The notes: generated by a model not told the origin, from the letters alone. 64,000 nt of DNA from Fibrobacter sp. UBA4297 (GCF_002394865.1 NZ_DGUZ01000009.1:304357-368356); one strand, 5' to 3'. Counted from the first letter of the stretch, positions 25,441 to 37,250 are shown. Made by a program: numbers and translations.

Positions 25441-25713
25441 TTACCTCTTGGAAAGGAGTTCCATGACGTTGGCGGCATCCTGTTTGGCTTCATCCCAGTT
25501 CTGGTCGATATAGGGAATGCCCTCGCTTCCGTAAAGTTCGATGAGTTCCCATTTGGAAAAGCCCAAAATTTCCGCGGCACGCCCATGGGAAATAGTCTCG
25601 TTCTTGATAAACGGATACAACAGCAACGCATTGCGGCGGAGTTCGTCGCTCTTGTTATCGCACACCATAAGGTCTGCAATATCTTCTGGAATGTCTATTG
25701 TTACTGTCGCCAT
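25441..25713 (-). CDS. UPF0175-family antitoxin-like protein
   Basis: 90 residues: MATVTIDIPEDIA, then an HTH-like segment ISHGRAAEILGFSKWELIELY, then GIPYIDQNWDEA. UPF0175 proteins commonly precede DUF3368 PIN-like toxins and are taken as antitoxin and DNA-binding autoregulator. GGAGG lies 7 nt upstream. Intact here, although the partner is frameshifted. Confidence 0.85.
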   Translation of the reverse strand: MATVTIDIPEDIADLMVCDNKSDELRRNALLLYPFIKNETISHGRAAEILGFSKWELIELYGSEGIPYIDQNWDEAKQDAANVMELLSKR

Positions 25714-25730
25714 AGGATTCCTCCAACCCC

Positions 25731-25759
25731 AATATACATTTTTTGGGGCGAAAACGCAA
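25731..25759 (-). promoter_or_regulatory. Promoter of the UPF0175 module with CCCCAA/TTGGGG operator
   Basis: On the minus strand: TTGCGT, 17 nt, TATATT. CCCCAA and TTGGGG form an inverted repeat spaced by 10 nt that covers the -10, a likely autoregulatory operator. Confidence 0.6.
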
Positions 25760-25851
25760 ATTTGGGGTGGTTTGGCGTTTAAATAAGGCTGTTTTTCGCC
25801 AAAAGATGGGCTTGCGTTAATCCCAAGGTGTTGTAAAAATTTATATTTCCG

Positions 25852-26060
25852 TTGACATATTGAATTAGAGTAGTACTCTTGTTCCCGCTTTGAAAAGTCT
25901 GGTAAACTTTTGTGAGGCGTTAGCCTTGCTATCTGGGAAGAAGACGAATGCTCACACCGATCGGGTGTGGGTCGTTGGGCGTTTGCCCACGGTTTTGATC
26001 AGTCATTTGGACTGACGATTTCCGTCGTGCTTAAGATAGCGGGTTTACCAGAGCCTTCAA
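25852..26060 (+). ncRNA. Candidate structured RNA of unknown class upstream of the HhH-like gene
   Basis: A TTGACA box at 25852-25857 with a weak -10 near 25874 would start a transcript near 25887. P1: TCTGGTAAAC/GTTTACCAGA (25898-25907 with 26043-26052), 10 bp. P2: GCTATCT/AGATAGC (25928-25934 with 26034-26040), 7 bp. Inside are hairpins CACACC/GGTGTG (25953-25969), TGGGC-GTTT-GCCCA (25976-25989), TCAGTC/GACTGA (25999-26015) and GACG-ATTTC-CGTC just after. No ORF fits. This multi-branched fold of about 155 nt is not one I recognise; tmRNA, RNase P, 6S and SRP signatures are absent. Confidence 0.5.
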
Positions 26061-26123
26061 AGCATAAGCCGAGCGACACCATGCCTTTTCTTGTTTTCTG
26101 AAAAAGTATGGTTCGCAGAAATG

Positions 26124-26163
26124 GTCATTCTGGAGTGTAGCCGAAGGCGAAACGATAGAATCC
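26124..26163. repeat. Dispersed GTCATTCTGGAG...GATAGAATCC repeat
   Basis: A copy of the dispersed element between the structured RNA and the HhH-like gene, with GCCGAAGGC as its inner hairpin. Preceded by another hairpin (ACCATGCC... with ...GTATGGT, about 26079-26113). Confidence 0.65.
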
Positions 26164-26216
26164 ATAGACTTAGTTGTTAGCTGAATGCGGACAACCTCTG
26201 ACGGCTTATTGAATAA

Positions 26217-26252
26217 GACCGCTGCTCGCAGACTGCGCTGAGCAGGAAGGTC
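26217..26252 (+). promoter_or_regulatory. Leader hairpin that encloses the ribosome-binding site
   Basis: GACC (26217-26220) pairs with GGTC (26249-26252) and CTGCTC (26222-26227) with GAGCAG (26240-26245). The AGGAAGG ribosome-binding site of the gene at 26259 lies in the 3' arm, so folding would limit translation. Confidence 0.45.
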
Positions 26253-26258
26253 TTGAAA

Positions 26259-26816
26259 ATGAAAACGGGTCACCCTCTAGAAAGAATCTTGCAAGATTAT
26301 GAAAACAATAAGGACCGGTTTTGGAGAAGTGAACTCCAGTATTACAAGTGTTTGCCTAATCTGAGCATGGCACTGGAAGAGGCTGGATTGTTTCACAAAG
26401 ATGCGACGCATCGCGGAAATCACCAACGCCGAATTTTAAAGACAAGTAGGGATTTTTTTGCAAAGGGTTTGTGTTCAGATAAAATAAAAACTCGCATTGA
26501 AAAAAGTGAAAATTTTGAAGTGCTCTATAAAATTGTAGATGAACTTCGTGGTCTTGGAATAGGGAAATTAACCGTTTATGACACGACTATGCGTCTAGGC
26601 GCATTTCTAGAAAAGCAAAAGCGAAAACGTTTCAGACCTTTAGGAGTTTATCTACATAATGGTGCTATGGATGGCGCAAAAAAGTTGCTGTCTCGTGGAT
26701 TGATTCAAGGACCTCTGTCATCTGTTGTGTCAATTGATGTTTTTTCGGACATTTTCCCCGGGCTTGAAACGTGGGAAATTGAAGAAGTCCTCTGTTTGTA
26801 TAAGCATAACTTTTAG
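26259..26816 (+). CDS. Unknown protein with helix-hairpin-helix-like motif
   Basis: 185 residues, basic, cytoplasmic. The middle has VDELRGLGIGKLTVYDTTMRL, which resembles the HhH segment of DNA glycosylases and other DNA-binding proteins (around residues 90-110); a catalytic Lys/Asp pattern is not evident. The N-terminal part has HRGNHQRRI. The C-terminal part (PLGVYLHNGAMDGAKKL) may be a second helical domain. ATG 26259 was chosen for its AGGAAGG 8 nt upstream. It sits behind a long structured leader or RNA. No family was recognised; nucleic-acid binding is inference. Confidence 0.6.
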   Translation: MKTGHPLERILQDYENNKDRFWRSELQYYKCLPNLSMALEEAGLFHKDATHRGNHQRRILKTSRDFFAKGLCSDKIKTRIEKSENFEVLYKIVDELRGLGIGKLTVYDTTMRLGAFLEKQKRKRFRPLGVYLHNGAMDGAKKLLSRGLIQGPLSSVVSIDVFSDIFPGLETWEIEEVLCLYKHNF

Positions 26817-26843
26817 CAGGGTTTATTAAAAAGGTGAAAAAAT

Positions 26844-28061
26844 ATGAATAGCTACTACAAAAAAATAATGATTACTTTTGTTGCTCTTGTTTTGGGGACA
26901 AATCCTCTTTGGGCAAAGCAAATGGAAAAATGTGTGGTCAAGGAACAACGTTTTGAACGAGTTCCAGACCTTCTTTTTGGAGGCTATGCTAAAATGCCAT
27001 ATTGTCATGTATTTTGTCCAAGCGTGGGAGAACTTGATTTAAGAGGGGATTGCCAAGAGATCTGGTACTGCATAGGCCAATATGGGGATGGTCAACCTGG
27101 ACAAGCTTTTGTGAGAGAATCATTCCAAAAATTCCATGGGAATTGTCCTACAAAAAAACAATTGGACAAGTACATTGCAGACAAAGAAAAGAAGCAAAAG
27201 GCCGAGGAAGAAAAGAAGCGGAAGAAAGAGGAGGCGGAAAGAAAAAGACTTGATAAAAAAATTCAAGATGAATCAGAAAGAAAATACAACAAATTATGTT
27301 CTGTAGAAGGAAATGGCTCTAGAGGGACGATGATAGATTCCCGTGACGGAACGGAATATGCTACCGTTCAAATTTGTTCGCAAGTTTGGATGGCCGAAAA
27401 CCTGTATTACGAAATGGATGGCAGCGTTTGCTTAGACAACAAAAAGTCAAAGTGCGCAAAATATGGACGTTATTATATATGGTACTCCGCTAAATCCGCA
27501 TGCCCAGACGGATGGCGCTTGCCGACTGCAGAGGATTTTAGAACTTTGATGTGGGTGGCTGCTTGGGGCGTTACTGTAGATTCTTCGGAGCGTTTCTACG
27601 AAAAAGCAGCAAAAGAAAGAAAGGCTGCATTGAAGTTGATGTCTTCGGATTTCGATGGGGGGCTGGATACTTATGGCTTTGCTGCGATTCCGACGGGGTA
27701 TGTTAGATATCCGACTCGTGCACATGCTCGAAAAAGGGCTGAATATGATGCTTCAATAAATAATAATGATCCGATGCTAAGAATGATGAACGGAGCTAAA
27801 ACCATTCCCGAAGAAATCGATTTAGGAGATTATGCTCAATTTATTACTGATGGTAGATATTCCAAATTTTGGTCATCAACAGAAGAAACTCGCCCTAATC
27901 CATATAATCCAACAAAGATTGATAGTACAGGTTCTGCGGTTGTGTTAAGTCTGTCTGCGGCTGCTGATTATGGATACAATGCCATAAAAGGAGTTCGTTA
28001 CAAGAGCAATGGAGACGAATTTGATGCTTATCCAGTTCGCTGCATCAAGGATAACGAATAA
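26844..28061 (+). CDS. FISUMP-domain protein with charged coiled-coil segment
   Basis: 405 residues. Signal peptide (about 1-25, ending LWAKQ). A Cys-rich N-terminal domain (CHVFCPSVG, DCQEIWYCIG; to about residue 110) is followed by a Lys/Glu-rich coiled coil (about 113-150, KKQKAEEEKKRKKEE). The FISUMP domain (about 160-405) has the repeats MIDSRDGTEYATV, QVWMAENLYY, CAKYGRYYIW, CPDGWRLPTAEDF and YPVRCIKD. Secreted or periplasmic; function unknown. First of four consecutive FISUMP genes with gaps of 12-21 nt, so probably one operon. Confidence 0.8.
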   Translation: MNSYYKKIMITFVALVLGTNPLWAKQMEKCVVKEQRFERVPDLLFGGYAKMPYCHVFCPSVGELDLRGDCQEIWYCIGQYGDGQPGQAFVRESFQKFHGNCPTKKQLDKYIADKEKKQKAEEEKKRKKEEAERKRLDKKIQDESERKYNKLCSVEGNGSRGTMIDSRDGTEYATVQICSQVWMAENLYYEMDGSVCLDNKKSKCAKYGRYYIWYSAKSACPDGWRLPTAEDFRTLMWVAAWGVTVDSSERFYEKAAKERKAALKLMSSDFDGGLDTYGFAAIPTGYVRYPTRAHARKRAEYDASINNNDPMLRMMNGAKTIPEEIDLGDYAQFITDGRYSKFWSSTEETRPNPYNPTKIDSTGSAVVLSLSAAADYGYNAIKGVRYKSNGDEFDAYPVRCIKDNE

Positions 28062-28073
28062 GGAATGATAAAT

Positions 28074-29603
28074 ATGAAAAACTTTATTTTATTTGTTTTG
28101 TTATTGATGGCTGCTTCCTTCGCTGGAGAATCTTGCAAAAATACGTATCAACGCTATGTCAAGTTGGTTCCTGATCAAGAAACAATAGATTGTTGGCTGA
28201 CAAATGAAAAAGAAGGGAATGTCAAAGGCTTCTTCTTTAATTTGAAAGGCGGTACACCAGGCGCTCTTGTTTATGACAACAGTGCTCCTGTGCTTGGGCA
28301 TAAATGGTTGAAATTGTATAAAGGTGAAGATATTCGTAAAAAAGGAGTAAAATGCTATTTAGCTTATAGACCGGATAATACGTTCATGACTTCGAAACAA
28401 ATTGTATCTAAGCTTTTGGGTATTTTGAAATGTGAAAAAGGCTTTAGTGCTCATCTAGGCAAATCATTTACTCCAAATGAGGGTGTCTTGACAGATTCGC
28501 GAGATGGAAAAGAATACAAGACAGTTCAGATTGGACAACAAGTTTGGATGGCAGAGAATTTGAACTACAAAGCTAAGGGGAGTATGTGTCCTGACAATAA
28601 CCCTTCGAATTGTACCAAATATGGACGCCTTTATGATTGGAGTATGGCGAAACGTTCTTGCCCGGCGGGATGGCATTTGCCTAATACTGATGAAATAGAG
28701 ACATTGGTAAATCTTCTTGGTGGAAAGAGCGTGGCTCGCAAAATACTGAAAATAGCCAATGATTGTGATGATTATGATTGTGGATCGGATGATTTTGGCT
28801 TTGCGGTTCTCCCTGCTGGAACATTCTCGTCATCAAACGAAAAATTTCGTGATATAGATATTCAACCATATTTTTGGACAGCAAAGGAAAGCCGGAACAG
28901 TTTTAAGGATGGATTATATTGGGATTTGAGCAATTTATCTGGGAATTTTAGTGACTCTGATAAAGATGACGGAATGTCTGTCCGTTGCCTTAGAAACGAG
29001 TTAAGCGAAAAAAATAATATTCATGAAGAGGATTCTGATAATGAAAAAGAAAAAATTGTTGTTTCTTCGCAGAAAGGCATGATGCTTGACCCTCGTGATA
29101 ATCAAAAATACAAGACTGTTACAATTGGAACTCAAACATGGATGGCGGAAAATATTAGATACAAGACAGCTTCTAGTATCTGTTACGGGAATACTTCGTC
29201 TGATTGTGCAAAGTATGGGCGGTACTACACTTTTGGTGATGCGTATAACGTTTGCCCAAGTGGCTGGCATTTGCCTAGTGCAAAAGAATTTGCTGTTTTA
29301 CTCAAGTCTATTGGTGGTGAATCCAAAGCAGGAGGTAAGCTAAAATCTCAAAATGATTGGAATGTCAATAATAATAAATGTAATGGAACGGATGATTACG
29401 GATTTGCAGCTTTACCTACAGGTATGATGATGAATGAATATGAATCGTTTGGCAAGGGTAGAGAATCTTATTTCTGGAGCGAGACGGATGAACGCCCTAA
29501 CAGCATATACGTATTGAAAATACATTGCGATACTGAATCTGCTACGGTAGGCTGGACCGTTGAACCTGATTACGGCATACCTGTCCGATGCATTAAGGAT
29601 TGA
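28074..29603 (+). CDS. Secreted protein with two FISUMP domains
   Basis: About 509 residues from ATG 28074 (AAGGA 9 nt upstream; ATG 28065 is too close to it). Signal peptide ending SFAGES. A small N-terminal domain leads to FISUMP domain 1 (about 140-310: LTDSRDGKEYKTV, VWMAENLNY, CPAGWHLPNTDE, SVRCLRNE) and domain 2 (about 335-509: MLDPRDNQKYKTV, TWMAENIRY, CPSGWHLPSAKEF, PVRCIKD). Two tandem domains suggest internal duplication. Part of the FISUMP operon. Confidence 0.8.
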   Translation: MKNFILFVLLLMAASFAGESCKNTYQRYVKLVPDQETIDCWLTNEKEGNVKGFFFNLKGGTPGALVYDNSAPVLGHKWLKLYKGEDIRKKGVKCYLAYRPDNTFMTSKQIVSKLLGILKCEKGFSAHLGKSFTPNEGVLTDSRDGKEYKTVQIGQQVWMAENLNYKAKGSMCPDNNPSNCTKYGRLYDWSMAKRSCPAGWHLPNTDEIETLVNLLGGKSVARKILKIANDCDDYDCGSDDFGFAVLPAGTFSSSNEKFRDIDIQPYFWTAKESRNSFKDGLYWDLSNLSGNFSDSDKDDGMSVRCLRNELSEKNNIHEEDSDNEKEKIVVSSQKGMMLDPRDNQKYKTVTIGTQTWMAENIRYKTASSICYGNTSSDCAKYGRYYTFGDAYNVCPSGWHLPSAKEFAVLLKSIGGESKAGGKLKSQNDWNVNNNKCNGTDDYGFAALPTGMMMNEYESFGKGRESYFWSETDERPNSIYVLKIHCDTESATVGWTVEPDYGIPVRCIKD

Positions 29604-29623
29604 CAATTTTTTAGAGGTGAAAA

Positions 29624-30532
29624 ATGAATGTTCTAAAATTTGGCGTTGCTGTCATGGCGCTTTTGACAGTAACATCCTGCAAGCAGGACGGGGCTAAGAC
29701 AGACTCCGCTACAACTGATTCCCCAAAAAATACTCAGGTTGCCACTAATGATGAAAAACCTTTCAAGACCTTCACGTTCGGAAACAAGGTTTGGATGGTG
29801 GAAAATCTGAAGGTGAATGCCGAAGGAAACCGTTGTGAAGGAGACTGCAATAAATTTGGAAGACTGTATGACTGGAATACTGCTATGAAAGCATGTCCTA
29901 AAGGATGGCATCTTCCTGCAATGAGTGAGTTTCAAGCGCTGCTAGCGGTGTTCTTTGATTCGACGAGCTTTAGTGCTTGGCAAGAAAGTTTGTTGGGAAG
30001 GAATACCTTGTTTTGGAGCTCTGTTGAACAAAATGCAGATTCGTCTTTTGCTGTAGAAATTAAGAATGTGGATACTTCTGGTGGTCCAGGAAATAAGGAA
30101 ATCGCTGTTATTCCTACTGTTTCTAAATCAAGTTTTGCCTATGTTCGCTGTGTTCAAGGTTCTCCTATAAATGATAGCCTGTGGCTTAAGCAGCAGGAGC
30201 AGGAGGCTTTGGATGCACAGAATTCATGTAGCCGTAGTGCAGCGGATATTATGAAAGTTGTACGCCAGAAAACACCAAGCCTTCGGCAGATTTATAATAA
30301 GGCTCTGAAGAAAAAGAAGAATTTTCAAGGAAAGGTAAAAATCAAGTTTGTCATTAAGCCGGAAGGAAACGTCGCTGAAACTTCTGTTGATTCTTCTACG
30401 ACGGGGAATGATGCTTTTGACAACGAAATCAGCGCTGCCGTTAAACTGTGGAACTTCGGTAAACATAAATGTAATGACGGAAACTTAGCGAACGTAACGA
30501 CGGTAACGATTCCGTTTACTTTCAGTGAGTAA
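29624..30532 (+). CDS. FISUMP lipoprotein with TonB/AgmX-like C-terminal domain
   Basis: 302 residues. Lipobox VTSC at about residue 19. FISUMP-type core (about 45-185: VWMVENLKV, CNKFGRLYDW, CPKGWHLPAMSEF, YVRCVQG). C-terminal domain (about 205-302: MKVVRQKTPSLRQIYNKALK, FQGKVKIKFVIKPEGNV, NEISAAVKLWNF, VTIPFTF), a fold like the AgmX/PglI or TonB C-terminal domain that binds partners in the envelope. Third gene of the FISUMP operon. Confidence 0.75.
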   Translation: MNVLKFGVAVMALLTVTSCKQDGAKTDSATTDSPKNTQVATNDEKPFKTFTFGNKVWMVENLKVNAEGNRCEGDCNKFGRLYDWNTAMKACPKGWHLPAMSEFQALLAVFFDSTSFSAWQESLLGRNTLFWSSVEQNADSSFAVEIKNVDTSGGPGNKEIAVIPTVSKSSFAYVRCVQGSPINDSLWLKQQEQEALDAQNSCSRSAADIMKVVRQKTPSLRQIYNKALKKKKNFQGKVKIKFVIKPEGNVAETSVDSSTTGNDAFDNEISAAVKLWNFGKHKCNDGNLANVTTVTIPFTFSE

Positions 30533-30553
30533 AAAACTTATACAGAGGGAAAA

Positions 30554-32527
30554 ATGAAAAATCTTCTTAAAATAATGCTTGCCGCATCCTTGTGTATGTC
30601 AGTTTCTTTTGCGGCTCCACAGAAAGAAACGATAAAGGATCCACGCGATGGAAAAACGTACAAGACTGTAAAGATTGGCGACCAAGTCTGGATGGCGGAG
30701 AACTTAGCTTTCGAAATAAACGAGATAAACGGGAATCCTGGGAGCACCAATGATTGCTTGATTCTTGGCGGTAACGGAAAAAAAGCGAATTGTAAAAAAT
30801 ATGGCCGATATTATTCGGCGATGGCCGCTGCAACAACTGCTTGCCCTGATGGTTGGCGTTTGCCGAGTGCTGCAGAATTTAAAAAATTATTGGATTATAC
30901 AGGAAATTCCATAGACCTTAAATCAAAAAAAGGGTGGAACACCTACCAGCAACCGAGCGGGAATGGAACTGATAAATACGGATTCAATGCTCAACCTTCA
31001 GGTGGATGTATTGTAGCCCAGGATGCTAAATGTGCTTATATGGATGAAGGAAAATACGCCTATTTTTGGACATCTTCGATGCAATGGAACTCTGCAGAGG
31101 ATGCCATTTTGCAACAATCGGTGCCAGAGGGGATTGCTTATGCATTTTTGGGAGCACCGCATGCTGATTATGGTTTTGATGTTGCTCCACAAAAAAAAGC
31201 AATTTCGATGTGGTATCCTGTCCGTTGCATTCAGGATGAAAAAAAGAATGTAGGAGATGGGTTGGCCGGCTTGTTATCGGGGAATGCTAATGTTAGCGAA
31301 CAGAAAAAAAGTGACGATTTTGATGAAGGGCGTTGTTCTAATTCAAATGTTCTTGATTTGACGGTTCTCCTTAAAGATGATTATGTGGCAATTGGAGCAC
31401 GAGGTGGTTTTCAACCCAATATTTATTTCAACGAAATGTGGACATTCCGTTGCAAGGCAAACGGACAACGTGTGACTTATACTGCAAAGGATGTTCAGGA
31501 AAATTTAGGGAGAGGGTATGGTCCGAAATGCCCTAACGGTAAGGAAATATCGCCAGATAAGTATATAAATGAACTTGAAAAGATTGAATTATGGACAATA
31601 GAAAATGAATCGGTGGATATGCTTGTAGAAGATATGTTGATGAATGAACTTTCTAGAATTTACAATCAATTCAAGAATTTGGAAGACGCCGGTAAGATTA
31701 CCATCTTCATTGATGATAAACGAAACCATGATATGAAATGGATTAAGAAAAAATATGGCCCTATCTTAAATAAGATTCAGAAATTAGGATTTAAGGAAAT
31801 ATATTTTCCGAGTGATGTTGAAAGTAGTATGCGTTCTGAAACAGAAAATGCAATTTATTACGATACTCGTTTTGTCATTAAATATGACGATGCTCATGCA
31901 AATCAATTATATAAAACATTTGGTGTGAGAAAACCATCCGAAGCCAATTTTGCAAAAGAAAATAAGAGATGTCATAATTCACTTGTGACGATTGAAATGA
32001 AAAATGAGCAGGCGTTTAAAGAAAAGATGGACAAAGCTTTTAAAGATTCTGCAGTAGTGAATAAAATTTTGAAAGATGTTGCATCCAAGATGAGTAAAGA
32101 AAAAGATCCTAGCGAGTCTAGTGGCGGTGGTATAGGAGATGGTTTGGCTGGTCTTTTCAGTGGAGGAAACGGAAAAAACGCGACTAAAGCAATTGGTAAC
32201 ATTGAAAGCCCTTCCGCTGATGATGTTGGCGTAACTGGTTCTATTGACCATGAACATGTTATGAAGGTTGTGCGGCAACGCCTTCCGGGGCTGCGCCATA
32301 TTTACAACAAATACTTGAAGAAGAAACCGGGCTTTCAAGGCAAGGTTGTTCTAAAATTAGATGTGAATGCAAATGGTCAAGTTACTTATATATCTGTAAC
32401 TTCTTCGACAGCGAATTATCCTGAATTTGAAAACGAAATTGCTGAAGCCGTGAGTCGCTGGAAATTTGAAAATAGTACAGGAAACACTATCATAACAATT
32501 CCATGTACATTTAAAATAAATGAATGA
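30554..32527 (+). CDS. FISUMP protein with unknown middle domain and TonB/AgmX-like C-terminus
   Basis: 657 residues. Signal peptide (about 1-21, ending SFAAP). FISUMP domain (about 24-230: IKDPRDGKTYKTV, VWMAENLAF, CPDGWRLPSAAEF, PVRCIQDE). A GDGLAGLLSG spacer occurs again as GDGLAGLFSG near residue 530; between these lies a domain of about 250 residues not recognised (IFIDDKRNHDMKW, IYFPSDVES). The C-terminal TonB/AgmX-like domain (about 570-657: VMKVVRQRLPGLRHIYNKYL, FQGKVVLKLDV) is closely similar to that of the preceding gene. Last gene of the operon, followed by a terminator. Confidence 0.75.
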   Translation: MKNLLKIMLAASLCMSVSFAAPQKETIKDPRDGKTYKTVKIGDQVWMAENLAFEINEINGNPGSTNDCLILGGNGKKANCKKYGRYYSAMAAATTACPDGWRLPSAAEFKKLLDYTGNSIDLKSKKGWNTYQQPSGNGTDKYGFNAQPSGGCIVAQDAKCAYMDEGKYAYFWTSSMQWNSAEDAILQQSVPEGIAYAFLGAPHADYGFDVAPQKKAISMWYPVRCIQDEKKNVGDGLAGLLSGNANVSEQKKSDDFDEGRCSNSNVLDLTVLLKDDYVAIGARGGFQPNIYFNEMWTFRCKANGQRVTYTAKDVQENLGRGYGPKCPNGKEISPDKYINELEKIELWTIENESVDMLVEDMLMNELSRIYNQFKNLEDAGKITIFIDDKRNHDMKWIKKKYGPILNKIQKLGFKEIYFPSDVESSMRSETENAIYYDTRFVIKYDDAHANQLYKTFGVRKPSEANFAKENKRCHNSLVTIEMKNEQAFKEKMDKAFKDSAVVNKILKDVASKMSKEKDPSESSGGGIGDGLAGLFSGGNGKNATKAIGNIESPSADDVGVTGSIDHEHVMKVVRQRLPGLRHIYNKYLKKKPGFQGKVVLKLDVNANGQVTYISVTSSTANYPEFENEIAEAVSRWKFENSTGNTIITIPCTFKINE

Positions 32528-32547
32528 AAAATGTCTTTTGATAACAA

Positions 32548-32584
32548 AAACAGGTGTTCCGTTTGACACACCTGTTTGTTTATA
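32548..32584 (+). terminator. Terminator of the FISUMP operon
   Basis: 10-bp stem AAACAGGTGT/ACACCTGTTT (32548-32557 with 32568-32577), then a short T-containing tail (GTTTAT). Confidence 0.75.
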
Positions 32585-32588
32585 AGGC

Positions 32589-32650
32589 GATTCCGGCTCG
32601 GAGGCCGGAATGACAATTAGGGTGGGGGGCCCTTCGACAAGCTCAGGGAC
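32589..32650. repeat. Two dispersed repeats in inverted orientation
   Basis: GATTCCGGCTCGGAGGCCGG plus AATGAC (32589-32614), then CCCTTCGACAAGCTCAGGGA (about 32630-32649). Both belong to the dispersed families seen across the window. They lie between the convergent FISUMP operon and carB. Confidence 0.75.
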
Positions 32651-32668
32651 CTTTCCCTAATAACTCAC

Positions 32669-35924
<3,256 letters not shown>

Positions 35925-35932
<8 letters not shown>

Positions 35933-37055
35933 TCTTGCCTCCCTTGAAAGCTTCAATCATCTTCTTGAATTCTTCGAACAAGTACATGGAATCGTTTGGT
36001 CCCGGAGCAGATTCCGGATGGTACTGCACGCTGAATGCCGGGAATTTTTTGTGGCGGATGCCTTCGACCGTGTTGTCGTTCAGGTTGATGTGCGTGACTT
36101 CGACATCGGCGGGGAGAGACGTTTCGTCAATGGCGTAGTTGTGGTTTTGCGACGTGATTTCGACAGCGCCTGTCAAGAGGTTCTTGACAGGATGGTTGCA
36201 GCCGTGGTGGCCGAACTTGAGCTTGGAAACTTTAGCACCGAGAGCAAGGCCGAGGAGTTGGTTACCCAGGCAAATTCCCATGAGAGGAATCTTGCCGAGG
36301 AGCTGTTTGACCATGTTGTAAACTTGCGGTAAGGAGTTTGGGTCGGCGGGGCCGTTCGAGAGGAACACGCCATCCGGCTTTTGTTCCATGATCATTTCGT
36401 AGCTCGTGCCAATCGGCATAACCGTGATGCGCATGTCCTGGGCGGCGAGGTTTCTCAAGATGTTCGTCTTGATACCGAAATCGAGGGCGACAATGTGGTA
36501 CTTGCCTTCATCGTTGAATTCGTAGCCGTTCGGGTCACTCACCTTGCTCGCATAATCCTGACCGTCGAGGCCTTCCCAAGCCTTTGCCTTTGCGATAGCT
36601 TCGGCTTCGGTCATTTCCGTGTCTTCGACGTGGAGGTAAGCCTTCTGGGCACCGTGTTCGCGGAGGTGGAGCGTGAGGGCGCGAGTATCGACGCCTGCAA
36701 TGCCTGCCTTTTTCTGGGCGAGCATGTAATCATGAAGCGATTCTTCGTTCAGTTCCTTGGAAACCCAGTCGAGTGAGTTCACGACAATGCCGTTCAAGAA
36801 AATCTGACGGGATTCGGACTTTTCAAAGTTCGTAGCGTAAGCGCCAACTTCGGCCGTGGTGAAAACCACGAACTGACCGGCGTAAGACGGGTCGGTTAAA
36901 ATCTGCTTGTAGCCAGCCATACCGGTATTGAACACGGCTTCGCCGACGGTGTCTTTCTTTTCGCCAAAGGCGTAACCGTGGAATACGGCTCCGTCAGCCA
37001 AGGCGATGAACGCTTTGCGCTCGCGCTTTGCTTTCCATTGAAATTTTTCGTTCAT
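35925..37055 (-). CDS. carA: Carbamoyl-phosphate synthase small (glutaminase) subunit
   Basis: Releases ammonia from glutamine for CarB. 376 residues. N-terminal domain (FHGYAFG, VFNTGMAGYKQIL, DPSYAGQFV) and class I glutaminase with the catalytic Cys in MGICLGNQLLG and His/Glu in VQYHPESAPG. The start lies 3 nt after the stop of a leader ORF that spans an attenuator. Confidence 0.97.
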
Positions 37056-37058
37056 GAT

Positions 37059-37232
37059 TTACCTTACGTCACAGTTGTTGGGGTAAAAAGAAAGGCAAAA
37101 GCTAAATGCCTTTGCCTTAAAAATAAAACTCTTAAAAAAATGAATAGTCTTGTCAAAAACTGAAACCCAACCGACCTTTTTGTGGGTCGGAACTGCTTCC
37201 TTGAAGGCGAGCTCGAAGTCAACAAGTTCCAT
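37059..37232 (-). CDS. Putative carAB leader peptide
   Basis: 57 codons (from MELVDFELAF; an earlier ATG at 37241 adds three residues). The frame runs through the attenuator hairpin and stops at 37059, 3 nt before the carA ATG. The first 20 or so residues look like ordinary protein and the rest is rich in Phe and Lys (FFKSFIFKAKAF). An open frame through a terminator ending at the next start is the layout of the E. coli pyrBI leader. No clear ribosome-binding site was found, and expression is unproven. Confidence 0.5.
   Translation of the reverse strand: MELVDFELAFKEAVPTHKKVGWVSVFDKTIHFFKSFIFKAKAFSFCLSFYPNNCDVR
37085..37118 (-). terminator. Attenuator terminator in the carAB leader
   Basis: On the minus strand: AAGGCAAAGGC-ATTTA-GCTTTTGCCTT (11 bp with one G-T pair) then TCTTTTT. 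It lies about 125-160 nt after the predicted start site and 30 nt before carA. T-rich stretches (CATTTTTTTAAG, GTTTTATTTTTAAG) just upstream would be polymerase pause sites at low UTP. Confidence 0.75.
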
Positions 37233-37250
37233 TCTTTTCATCGGGGGGCA

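Noticed and set aside
25852..26250. tmRNA, RNase P or SRP RNA
   Set aside because: No tRNA-like ends or GGTTCGA, no GAGGAAAGTCC, and no SRP domain IV tetraloop (GGAAGGAAGCAG type). The GTTTACCAG match to SRP RNA is too short.
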